Source: Betaproteobacteria bacterium
GTDB taxonomy: Bacteria > Pseudomonadota > Gammaproteobacteria > Burkholderiales > Burkholderiaceae_C
Assembly: GCA_016704535.1 (NCBI GenBank)
Contig: JADIZZ010000020.1
Coordinates: 1-64,000, forward strand
DNA length: 64,000 bases
Direction of reading: 5' to 3'
Below the pieces are notes generated by a model. That model did not search any database and was not told where the DNA came from. It saw only the letters and a program-made list of their open reading frames with translations. Both the position numbers and the translations under genes were made by a program. Shown in pieces: positions 42,261-49,834 of the stretch (positions within the stretch are counted from its first letter, which is position 1; the number at the start of each line of letters is the position of its first letter).

Positions 42261-44313
42261 CGCGGTACTGCGGCGCCTTCTGACCAAACGCCAGCAGGTA
42301 GGGCACGGTGTCGGGCTGCACGCCGTCCAGGTGCCAGTCGGCCGACTCGTAGCGCTCGTGCCAGAAGGTGCCCACCAGAGACAGGTTGTCCTTCAGGTGG
42401 TAGGTGGCGCTCAGCTTGAGACGGTCCAGCGACGTGGTGGCGGCAGGGAAGGGCGGCTTGGCGGTGCCGGTCTCCACTTCCGTCTCGCTGCGCGAGCGCG
42501 ACACGGTGAGGTCGGCACCCAGTTCGAGCTTGTCGTCCATCGCCATGTGCTTGGCGCCGATACCGACCACGTTGTAGCGGTCGCGGATGCGGCCCGTCCA
42601 GTCGGGGCTGGCGTAGAGCTGGCTGCCCGCCTGGCGGGAGTCCATGGTTTCGGTCTGACCGTAGGCGCGCAGCTGGGTCGCTTCGCTGAAGGCGTAGGCC
42701 ACGTCGGCTGACAGGCTGCGGCTGCGGCCGTCGGTCAGGCCGATGACGGACTCGGTGTAGTCGTCCTTCGTGCCCTCGATGGCGAAGCCCAGGCTGAGCT
42801 TTTCCGTGGCCGTCCAATCGGCACGTGCGGCACCGGCGAAGCGGTCACGCTTGGCCAGGTTGTACTTGCGCAGCAGTGGGTTCTGGAGCTTGTCGGTCCA
42901 GGTGGACACGCCGTAGTCGCTGTGGCCGCGGTTGCCCCGCGACAACTTCAGCGACAGAGAGAGGTCGTCGCGCGGCTGACCGGCGACGCGCCCCCACACC
43001 GTGGCTTCGCGCGTGGTCACGACCTCGCTGTAAGAGCGTTCGCGGGTCTCGTATTCGACGCCGGCGCTGGCCTTCAGGCTGTTCGTGGCGCGGTAGTCGC
43101 CGGTGAACTTCAGACGGTCGTTGAAGAAGCTGTAGGGCGTGTTGGTCACCGGCCGCAGGCCGACGAAATAGTCCGTGGCCACCGACGGGAAGGTCTGTGT
43201 GACGTTGTCGCTGTCGCGCACGTCGCGTGCATAGCTGGCGTTCAGGCGCAGGCCTTCGATCGGAGTCACGTAGCTGAAGCGCAGCGCACCGTTGAAGGTG
43301 TCGGCGCGCCCGTCCAGCGACGCCGCGGGCAGCGCCGGCAGGCCTGCGGCCAGACCGGGCGTCAGCGTCAGGGGCAGGTAGGCGGCGTTCTGCGTCATGC
43401 GGCCCACGGCGACGTCGGCGCTGGCACGGAACGCCGGGTTCAGCTGGTAGGCCAGCGACGCGGCGACCTGATGGAACTCGTTGTCGGGCGCCCCGGCCAG
43501 CTGGCCCGCGTTCGCGCCGGTGACCACCGGGGTGAAGGGACTGGCGAAGCTGAGCGCGGCCTGGCCGTTGCTGAAGGTCGACAGGTGGTAGCTCAGCGTG
43601 GCCTGCACGGGCCGACCCGCGTAGGCGGCCGAGACCTCCAGCTGGTTGGTCACGTGGTCCACCGGAAGGGCCAACTGAGCCGCCGTGACGAAGAAGGCGC
43701 CGGCGCCGGGCTTCGTGCCGTCGCGCTCATCGCGGCGCGCGTTGACGCGCACCGTCCAGCGGTCGATGCCGGTCCAGCTCAGGCCACCTTCCAGGCGCGA
43801 ACGGTCGTAGCCCAAGGTCAGCGGCTGCAGCGTGGCTGCCAGGGGCATGGCTGCGGTGGTGTTGCGGGGGTAGCCTGCGGGCAGGGTCAGCGTGTTGCCG
43901 CCATTGCCCAGGTAAGGCGTGGCGGCGCCGTCGGCAAAGCGGCGCGGCAGCATGTCGTAGGCCAGCCGGGCGGTGAACAGGCCTTCCTGGCCCATCTGGC
44001 CCGTCAGCGAGCGGGTGTCCAGGCCCAGGTCGCTGGCCGACAACTTGCCCCACAGGCCGCTGTCGTCGCGGAAGTCTGCAGTGCCGCCCAGCACGAGGTA
44101 GCCGCCCTTGTCGAGCCCGCTCATGTCGATGAACTTGGCGGAGCGGTCGGACACCGTGCCGACGCCGACCTCCACGGTGCCGCTGCTGCCCTTCTCGTAG
44201 GGGCAGGCAGTGCACTTCCACGCCGAGGTGTCGACCGCGGCAGCCAGGCTGGCCGAGGCTGTCGCCAGTGCGCCGAGCGCGCTGAAGATGAAGAGGGGCT
44301 TGGGTGTTCTCAT
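42223..44313 (-). CDS. mtrB: MtrB/PioB-family outer-membrane porin of the decahaem conduit
   Basis: A 696-residue beta-barrel, the same size as Shewanella MtrB. After the signal peptide (FIFSALGALATASASLAAA) comes the N-terminal Cys pair WKCTACPYEKG (C34, C37), a CxxC that is a mark of MtrB proteins. The body is a series of amphipathic strands with alternating aromatic and polar residues, ending QFSVRYRY. It sheathes MtrA and lets electrons cross the outer membrane. It lies 62 bp downstream of mtrA. The start at 44313 (MRTPKPLFIF) is chosen because upstream residues in the frame lack sense. Confidence 0.9.
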   Translation of the reverse strand: MRTPKPLFIFSALGALATASASLAAAVDTSAWKCTACPYEKGSSGTVEVGVGTVSDRSAKFIDMSGLDKGGYLVLGGTADFRDDSGLWGKLSASDLGLDTRSLTGQMGQEGLFTARLAYDMLPRRFADGAATPYLGNGGNTLTLPAGYPRNTTAAMPLAATLQPLTLGYDRSRLEGGLSWTGIDRWTVRVNARRDERDGTKPGAGAFFVTAAQLALPVDHVTNQLEVSAAYAGRPVQATLSYHLSTFSNGQAALSFASPFTPVVTGANAGQLAGAPDNEFHQVAASLAYQLNPAFRASADVAVGRMTQNAAYLPLTLTPGLAAGLPALPAASLDGRADTFNGALRFSYVTPIEGLRLNASYARDVRDSDNVTQTFPSVATDYFVGLRPVTNTPYSFFNDRLKFTGDYRATNSLKASAGVEYETRERSYSEVVTTREATVWGRVAGQPRDDLSLSLKLSRGNRGHSDYGVSTWTDKLQNPLLRKYNLAKRDRFAGAARADWTATEKLSLGFAIEGTKDDYTESVIGLTDGRSRSLSADVAYAFSEATQLRAYGQTETMDSRQAGSQLYASPDWTGRIRDRYNVVGIGAKHMAMDDKLELGADLTVSRSRSETEVETGTAKPPFPAATTSLDRLKLSATYHLKDNLSLVGTFWHERYESADWHLDGVQPDTVPYLLAFGQKAPQYRVNALQFSVRYRY

Positions 44314-44375
44314 GATCTGATCCGTGTTTCGGTGGTGTTGCCGGGGGTGCCCGCGTGCGGCGGGTACCGCGACGG

Positions 44376-45326
44376 TCAGCGCATCAGCTTGGCGCCCGCA
44401 GGGTGGTTGGAGCCGTGAACCTGCACGTGGCAGTTCGTGCAGCTGCCGGCCACCAGGAAGCCCGTGCCGCCGTCGGTGCCGCCGGCCAGCGATGCGCCGG
44501 TGCGCGCCACCGACGGGTGGCCGGCCGTGGTGTGGCACTGCTGGCACAGCAGGGGCGGGCTCTTGGTCAGCAGCGCCGCACGCACCGAACCGTGCGGTGC
44601 GTGGCAGGACGCGCAGTCGTCGGCGACCGGCGCGTGTTCCCAAAGCATGGGGCCGCGCTTGTCGGCGTGGCAGCTGTAGCAGGTCTGGTTCAGCGTGGCC
44701 TTCACCAGCATCGCCGGCGCGCTGGAGCCGTGCGGCGCGTGGCAATCGCTGCAGGCCATCTTGCCCTGGCGCACGGGGTGGGCCGAGGCTTTCTGGAAGT
44801 CGGCCTTCTGCTTCTTGTGGCAGCTCTGACAGACCAGCGCTTCGGTGGCCTTGGCCAGCACGCGGTCAGTCTCCTGGTGGATCTGATGGCAATCGGTGCA
44901 GGCCAGGTTGGCGCGCTCGTGGGCGCTGGCGTGCCAGGCGGTGCGCGTGCTGCCCTCGTGGCAGCTCGTGCAGACCTGGTTGCGCTCGGCCAGCGTGTAC
45001 TTGCCGTCGGTCTTGAAGTTGTTGATGGCCTCGCCCTTCTTGTTGCGCGCATGCAGCGCACCGGGGCCGTGGCAGGCCTCGCACTGCAGGCCCCCGGCAC
45101 CGAAGGGTGCGCGCTTGTCGCCGCGGTGCGCGTGCTTGGTCTTGAACAGCGCTTTGGCCTTGTACTTGCCCTCGTCCGCGTCGTGGCAGCCCAGGCACGT
45201 GTCGGCGCCTTCCTCGCTGTACTGCGTGGCCGGGGGCAGGGGCTTGCCTTGCGCCGAAGCGGTGAGCTGCCAGGACAGCCCGGTGAGCAGCAGCAGCACG
45301 AGGAGGAGGGGGCGGGTGATCTTCAT
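44376..45326 (-). CDS. mtrA: Decahaem c-type cytochrome MtrA/DmsE family
   Basis: A 316-residue periplasmic cytochrome with a signal peptide (LLLVLLLLTGLSWQLTASAQ). Ten CxxCH haem sites are present: CLGCH, CEACH, CTSCH, CTDCH, CQSCH, CSDCH, CYSCH, CASCH, CQQCH, CTNCH. The order and the repeated H-x-PHG between them match MtrA (333 residues in Shewanella). It carries electrons through the MtrB pore between periplasm and cell surface. Co-directional with mtrC upstream and mtrB downstream. Confidence 0.95.
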   Translation of the reverse strand: MKITRPLLLVLLLLTGLSWQLTASAQGKPLPPATQYSEEGADTCLGCHDADEGKYKAKALFKTKHAHRGDKRAPFGAGGLQCEACHGPGALHARNKKGEAINNFKTDGKYTLAERNQVCTSCHEGSTRTAWHASAHERANLACTDCHQIHQETDRVLAKATEALVCQSCHKKQKADFQKASAHPVRQGKMACSDCHAPHGSSAPAMLVKATLNQTCYSCHADKRGPMLWEHAPVADDCASCHAPHGSVRAALLTKSPPLLCQQCHTTAGHPSVARTGASLAGGTDGGTGFLVAGSCTNCHVQVHGSNHPAGAKLMR

Positions 45327-45364
45327 CGGTAGGGACCTGTGGGTCATTTGTGCGCGGGTGCCGG

Positions 45365-45772
45365 TCAGGACTTGCCGGCGGGCGTGCTGGCTGGTGCCAT
45401 GGCGGGTTTGGCCTTCGGCTTGGCCTTCGGTTGGGCCTTCTGCACCGCGACTATGCGCCCCTTGAGCGCCGCGTAGGCCTCCATGGAGAGCACCTTGTCG
45501 GCGGCCAGCTTGGCCTTGCTGGGGTAGGGGCGTGCCGCAATGATGCGCGCGGCCTCGGCATCTCCGATGCCGGGCAGCGTCATGAGTTCGGCGCGGCTGG
45601 CGCTGTTGATGTCCACCAGCTTGACCTTGGCCGCAGGTGCGGCCTTCGCCTGGGGCGCAGTCGGGCTCGGCGTTGGTTTCGTGCCCTGTGGTTGCTGGGC
45701 AGTAGCGGCATGGCTGCTGCCCAGGAACAACACGGTGGAGACGATGGCGATGGAAATCGGTACGCGTGGCAT
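45365..45772 (-). CDS. ComEA-like helix-hairpin-helix protein within the mtr cluster
   Basis: A 135-residue exported protein. After the signal peptide (ISIAIVSTVLFLGSSHAATA) and a Pro/Thr linker comes KLVDINSASRAELMTLPGIGDAEAARIIAARPYPSKAKL, the HhH DNA-binding motif of ComEA. The C-terminus is Lys/Pro/Ala-rich (KAQPKAKPKAKPAMAP). ComEA binds DNA during uptake; a free ComEA-like protein between mtrC and mtrA is unexpected, and its role here is unknown. It may bind DNA at the surface or just share the fold. Confidence 0.8.
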   Translation of the reverse strand: MPRVPISIAIVSTVLFLGSSHAATAQQPQGTKPTPSPTAPQAKAAPAAKVKLVDINSASRAELMTLPGIGDAEAARIIAARPYPSKAKLAADKVLSMEAYAALKGRIVAVQKAQPKAKPKAKPAMAPASTPAGKS

Positions 45773-45791
45773 GCGAGGTTTGCTCTGTAAT

Positions 45792-45820
45792 GAAAAACCC
45801 GGAGGCGTGGCCCCCGGGTT
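45792..45820 (-). terminator. Hairpin terminator between mtrC and the ComEA-like gene
   Basis: Arms AACCCGG (45796-45802) and CCGGGTT (45814-45820) form a stem; on the minus strand the stem is followed by TTTTTC. It lies just past mtrC, so it could make mtrC mRNA more abundant than the downstream mtrA-mtrB message. Confidence 0.7.
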
Positions 45821-45875
45821 CTATTGTGGTGAGAGGAGGAGGCGAGTTCATCGCTTCCCCCTTTGAGTCACTCGT

Positions 45876-48665
45876 CTACTTGTGGACCTTGACCGTATCG
45901 AAGTCGCGGCCCGGGCCGTGGCAGACCAGGCAGGCCTCGACGTCTTCGACGCCGGTCGGGCGTGCCGCTGAACGTGTCCCGTTCACCACACCACCGTTGA
46001 GCGTGATGTGCGCCTTGGCCGCCGGGCGGTCGTGGCAGCTGACGCAAGCGCCGGCGAGCGGGGTATGCACGATGTCCGTCGGGCTGGCGCTATTCAGCGA
46101 AGCCTTGGCCATCGCCGGGGTGGCCGTGCCGGCGGCTATGCCGGCAGCGTAGGTGGCATCGACCGATTCCATCACCGTCACCAGCGTGTTGGCCGGCACG
46201 AAGTTGTAGGTCTTCTGGTCACTGGTCAGCGCCGTCACGTGGCAGGTCTCGCAGTTGTTCAGCTTGCCCGGGAAGTCCATGCGGCGGAAGTCGAGCAACT
46301 GGAGCACGCCACTGCTGGTGCGGTCACGTGCGTCCTGGAAGGGCGAGGCGCGTTCGCGGCCGGCGTGGATGCCGTGGATCATTTCCTTGAAGTTGTTCGT
46401 CGTCACCGGCAGCTTCAGCGCTGCGTTGGGCAGGGTCTTGTCGAAGCCCCAGTCGGTGATGATCTTCGTGGCCGCCTTGTCGAAGGTCCACGTGTTCATC
46501 AGGCTGTCCGGCACGCCGCGGCCACTGGTGGCCAGGCCAGGAACGTGGCAGGCCACGCAAACCTGGGTTTCCTTGACGCGGTTGCCGCCGTGCCCTTCGA
46601 ACCACTCGTGGCAGTTCGAGCACTTCTCGGCATCCACCACGGTGCGACGCACTGCATCACCCGCGACGGCTTTGATCACCGAGATGGCGTGCCGTGCGAT
46701 CGGTGCCGCCGCCGAGGCCGGCGCGGTGATCTGCGTGTAGTAGCCCTGCAGCGAAACCGCGCGCAGCTTGGCGCCGACCGGGAAGACGTTGGCACCCTTG
46801 ATGGTGGCGATGTAGTAGCCCGGGTTGGCGGTCGAAGGCACGAGCGAGCCGTTGGCAGCCTGGCCGGTGCTCAGCAGGCTGGCAATCGACACGGTGCGCG
46901 GCTGCGAAGACGGACGACCGAGGTTGTTGTAGTCCACCGGTGAGGTGATGCCGTCCTGGGACATGGCGTACGGCAGCAGGAAGCTCGGGCCACCCGTGAA
47001 GCCAGCCAGCGAGTTCGAGACGGTTGCAGCCGGGGCGACCAGCGTCACCAGCGTGTCGGTCGTCGAGGGCGCGATGCGCTGCTTGATGCCGAACTCGATG
47101 ACGATTTCGTTGCTGGCGTTGACGGTGGCCGTCTTGATGTCATAGGTGAAGCTCGCCAAGCCCGCCGCGATGACCGGGTTGTTCTTGGTGATGTTCTCCA
47201 TCTGGTGGTCGATCTTGTTGTACTCGGGCGTATGGCAGAGCACGCAGCGCGAGTCGTCCGACTGGGCGCGACCGATGTGGCCAGAGGTGGCCACCACGGA
47301 ACCCACGGCAGTTGCCGCGGCCTTGTCGGCCAGCGTCGAGCCACCGCCACTTTCCCAATCGATGCCGTCGTGGCAGGCGCCGCAGGCCTGGCGGCTGGGA
47401 AGGTTGATGTGGTTCAGGGCGTTCGTGGCGATCTTGCTGTCGTGGCAGGTGGTGCACATGCGCTGCCCGCCGCCGAGCTTGGAGAAGCCCTTGTTGTTGA
47501 ACGCGATGCCGGCGTAGTGGTAGTTCTCCTTGACCAGCGCCGTGCCGTTGTGGATCTTGTGGATCAGCGTGGTGAAGTTGCCCGAGACCTCGCCATCGGC
47601 CACGTTGGTGCTGGGCGAGTAGCTGTAGCTCGTGATGCCGGTGGCGGCGTTCACGCTCTTGGTCTCGGTCAGCACCGGGAACTTGCCGGCGGTCGACACG
47701 GCCAGTGCCTGCCCGTAGGCGCGCTGGGTGGTGTGGCAGACGACGCAGTACTTGGTGTCGACGCGTGCGCTACCGCCGTGGAAGGCGAGCTTCTCGTGGC
47801 AGACGTTGCAGCTGTCGATGTTGACGTCTTCACGCGTCAGCTGGGCTTCGGTCAGCACCGCGCCCGTGGCCGGGATGAAGTCGTAGATCGCATTGACCGG
47901 GTTGGCCAGGTTCACGCCGGGCGTGACCGTGGCGCCGGTGGGCGTGTTGCTGCCCGTGCCCGGCGCTGCGCCACCGATCTGGATGACCAGGCGGTGCGGC
48001 AGGGTGGGCTCGTAGGTCAGGTTGCCGAGGTCGGCCTTGCGGTTGTTGCCGGTGAGCGTGAGGCCGTCGACCAGCGCCTTGGTACCGGGGATGTCGCGGT
48101 AGAAGGTGTACTTGTAGGCGCCAGGCGTGCCGGCCACGGCGACCAGCGTACCGGTGTTGTCGGTGCTGGGGCGGGTGGCGGTGGCGGTCGGCGCCGTCGT
48201 CGTCGGCATGGTCGTCACGACGTAGCTCACCCAGCTGCTGGGCGTGGCGTCGGTGCGCGGCACCAGCTTGGCGATGGCGAATGCCAGGTTGGGGTAACTT
48301 GCCTTGACGGCCGTGCTGCTCTTGGAGGTCACGTTCTCGAGGCCGACCACCGGGTTGCCGAGGTTGTCGAAGACCTTGAACTCGACGACCGGCGGGCCGG
48401 TCATCGTGACCTTGGTGACCTGGGCGTCGAACTTGGCGGCCTCCCAGGCTTCGGGCGTGATGGTGGCCAGGCTCACCGCCGATGTGGCAGTTCCTGCGGG
48501 CCCTGCGGGCCCTGCAGGCCCTGCGGGGCCGGCTGGCCCTGCGCTGCCGTTGGCGCCGGCGGGTCCGGCAGGGCCGGTATCACCGTCTCCGCAGCCGGAA
48601 AGGGTTACGGCCAGAAGGCCGGCAGCAGCCAGCGCGAGCCAGCTGCGTTTCTTGGTCATGCCCAT
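45876..48665 (-). CDS. mtrC: OmcA/MtrC-family decahaem surface cytochrome with collagen-like tether
   Basis: A 929-residue outer-membrane lipoprotein. The lipobox is LSGC (Cys25). Next comes a collagen-like GPA-repeat tract (about residues 30-58), then a beta-rich domain (about 60-300). Ten CxxCH sites follow: CNVCH, CVVCH, CTTCH, CGACH, CVLCH, CSNCH, CVACH, CETCH, CVSCH, CLVCH. That is the OmcA/MtrC arrangement of two pentahaem domains split by a beta domain. It is longer than Shewanella MtrC (671). It would be the terminal reductase or oxidase facing minerals or electrodes. A GAGGAGG site precedes the start. First gene of the mtr cluster. Confidence 0.93.
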   Translation of the reverse strand: MGMTKKRSWLALAAAGLLAVTLSGCGDGDTGPAGPAGANGSAGPAGPAGPAGPAGPAGTATSAVSLATITPEAWEAAKFDAQVTKVTMTGPPVVEFKVFDNLGNPVVGLENVTSKSSTAVKASYPNLAFAIAKLVPRTDATPSSWVSYVVTTMPTTTAPTATATRPSTDNTGTLVAVAGTPGAYKYTFYRDIPGTKALVDGLTLTGNNRKADLGNLTYEPTLPHRLVIQIGGAAPGTGSNTPTGATVTPGVNLANPVNAIYDFIPATGAVLTEAQLTREDVNIDSCNVCHEKLAFHGGSARVDTKYCVVCHTTQRAYGQALAVSTAGKFPVLTETKSVNAATGITSYSYSPSTNVADGEVSGNFTTLIHKIHNGTALVKENYHYAGIAFNNKGFSKLGGGQRMCTTCHDSKIATNALNHINLPSRQACGACHDGIDWESGGGSTLADKAAATAVGSVVATSGHIGRAQSDDSRCVLCHTPEYNKIDHQMENITKNNPVIAAGLASFTYDIKTATVNASNEIVIEFGIKQRIAPSTTDTLVTLVAPAATVSNSLAGFTGGPSFLLPYAMSQDGITSPVDYNNLGRPSSQPRTVSIASLLSTGQAANGSLVPSTANPGYYIATIKGANVFPVGAKLRAVSLQGYYTQITAPASAAAPIARHAISVIKAVAGDAVRRTVVDAEKCSNCHEWFEGHGGNRVKETQVCVACHVPGLATSGRGVPDSLMNTWTFDKAATKIITDWGFDKTLPNAALKLPVTTNNFKEMIHGIHAGRERASPFQDARDRTSSGVLQLLDFRRMDFPGKLNNCETCHVTALTSDQKTYNFVPANTLVTVMESVDATYAAGIAAGTATPAMAKASLNSASPTDIVHTPLAGACVSCHDRPAAKAHITLNGGVVNGTRSAARPTGVEDVEACLVCHGPGRDFDTVKVHK

Positions 48666-48840
48666 CAGAAGCCTCCTCGGGGAAAGTGCCCAGTGATTCC
48701 TGCATCGAGGTGAGGCGTCTTGTGGATGGCGCCGAGCCCCGGTACGTCGAAACCGACCGTTAGGCAGATGCGTCCCCCGACCACCGGGAGTCCCAACCAC
48801 CAACGTGCAGACGAGTTTAGGAGCGCTACCCGGGGAAAAG

Positions 48841-48854
48841 TTGACTTAAGTCAG
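48841..48854. promoter_or_regulatory. FNR-like box upstream of mtrC
   Basis: TTGACTTAAGTCAG has the form TTGAC-N4-GTCAR, one base short of a perfect palindrome. It lies 176 bp upstream of the mtrC start. Regulation by an FNR-family protein is inferred. Confidence 0.45.
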
Positions 48855-48976
48855 TCTTGAAGCCGCTTGCCCTTGAACTGCAACGGTTCGGTTGCAGCGG
48901 GGCGCAAATTCTCCGCGGCTATGTGCGCTAGCGCCCAGACACACAAAGCCACGTGGGAGGAAGGCGCGCAACGAAA

Positions 48977-49017
48977 CGCGCCCGGTGGTCGCCTCTTGGG
49001 GCGATCACCGGGCGCGC
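48977..49017 (-). terminator. Intrinsic terminator of the small cytochrome c genes
   Basis: A long stem (CGCGCCCGGTG with GTCGCC, paired to GGCGAT and CACCGGGCGCG) and loop TCTTGG. On the minus strand it is followed by TTTCGTT. It lies 33 bp past the first cytochrome stop. Confidence 0.78.
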
Positions 49018-49049
49018 AGGGCCCCAGGGAGGGGCAGGGGCTTCGGGCG

Positions 49050-49349
49050 CTACTTCGACGCGAGAATGAAGGCGATCACGGCCTGCAGTTCGGCATCGGT
49101 GCCGGGCACCTTTTCGTGGTCTTCCTTGCCGCCGGTCTTCAGGGTGTTGAGCATCGTCGCCGAGGCCTTGGCGTCACCCTTGTACTTTTCGGCCAGCGAA
49201 GCGAAAGACGGGCCCTTCTTGGTCGTCTTCTCGGTGTGGCACTTGCTGCACTTGTTGGCCTTGATGTAGTCCTCGGCCGGGCCGGCGTAGGCGGCGCCGC
49301 TGAGGGCAAGCACCGCGGCAGCGGCCAGAAAAGAGACGCTCATTCTCAT
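49050..49349 (-). CDS. Small monohaem cytochrome c (class I)
   Basis: A 99-residue periplasmic electron carrier. Signal peptide FLAAAAVLALSGAAYA; haem site CSKCH; the KGPSFASLAEKYKGD segment and a C-terminal helix AELQAVIAFILASK complete the fold. The sixth ligand is likely Met in SATMLNTLKTGG. It is a tandem paralogue of the next gene (49399-49710). Both probably shuttle electrons between the inner-membrane cytochromes and MtrA. A GGAGAG site precedes the ATG at 49349. Confidence 0.88.
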   Translation of the reverse strand: MRMSVSFLAAAAVLALSGAAYAGPAEDYIKANKCSKCHTEKTTKKGPSFASLAEKYKGDAKASATMLNTLKTGGKEDHEKVPGTDAELQAVIAFILASK

Positions 49350-49398
49350 CTTCAACTCTCCATAACGATGTGGAGGTGCCGTTACGCCGGCACCGGGC

Positions 49399-49710
49399 TT
49401 ACTTCGAAGACAGCACCACCTGGACGAGTGCCTTGATCTCGGCATCGCTGGCCACGACCTTCTTGTGGTCGTCTTCGTCGCCGACCTTGCCGCCGTTCTT
49501 CAGCTGCAGAAAGATCTTGTCGGCCGCGTCGGCCTTGCCCTTGTACTTCTCGGCGACGGACTTCCAGGCCGGGCCCTTCTTCGTGTCCTTGTCGGTGTGG
49601 CACTTGTTGCACTTCTCCTTGGCGGCCAGGTCTTCCCCGGGGCCGGCGAAGGCCGGGCCGGCAAGCGCGACGGTGGCAAAGGCGGCGGCAATGGCGAGTG
49701 TCAGTTTCAT
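49399..49710 (-). CDS. Small monohaem cytochrome c (class I), tandem paralogue
   Basis: A 103-residue periplasmic cytochrome. Signal peptide LAIAAAFATVALAGPAFA; haem site CNKCH; then DTKKGPAWKSVAEKYKGKADAADKIFLQLKNGGKVGDEDDHKKV and a helix IKALVQVVLSSK. It aligns with its downstream neighbour throughout. The usual Met ligand is missing in the aligned place (IFLQLKNGG against TMLNTLKTGG), so the sixth haem ligand may differ. An FNR-like box lies 143 bp upstream. Confidence 0.88.
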   Translation of the reverse strand: MKLTLAIAAAFATVALAGPAFAGPGEDLAAKEKCNKCHTDKDTKKGPAWKSVAEKYKGKADAADKIFLQLKNGGKVGDEDDHKKVVASDAEIKALVQVVLSSK

Positions 49711-49834
49711 TCAGGGGCTCCGGTGGGGCTGGCGGAAAGAGATCCGTACGGACTACAACTGTTCAACGGTCGATTGGGTTGACCGATGGCGTGCAGCGCG
49801 ACCCGCATTCTGCCGGGGCGCACCCCGCATTGAA

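Larger units (their letters stand above)
48666..49049. other. Intergenic region upstream of mtrC
   Basis: This 384-bp gap should hold the mtrC promoter. It contains an FNR-like box (48841-48854) and the terminator of the small cytochrome genes (48977-49017). No gene was recognised. Confidence 0.65.

Noticed and set aside
48480..48600. GPAGPA tract as meaningless low complexity in a non-coding stretch
   Set aside because: It is in frame directly after a lipobox and before a folded domain in a strong gene, so it is a real protein segment.
47205..48713. Plus-strand frame opposite the decahaem cytochrome gene
   Set aside because: The minus strand has ten CxxCH sites and a lipobox. The + frame has none of these.
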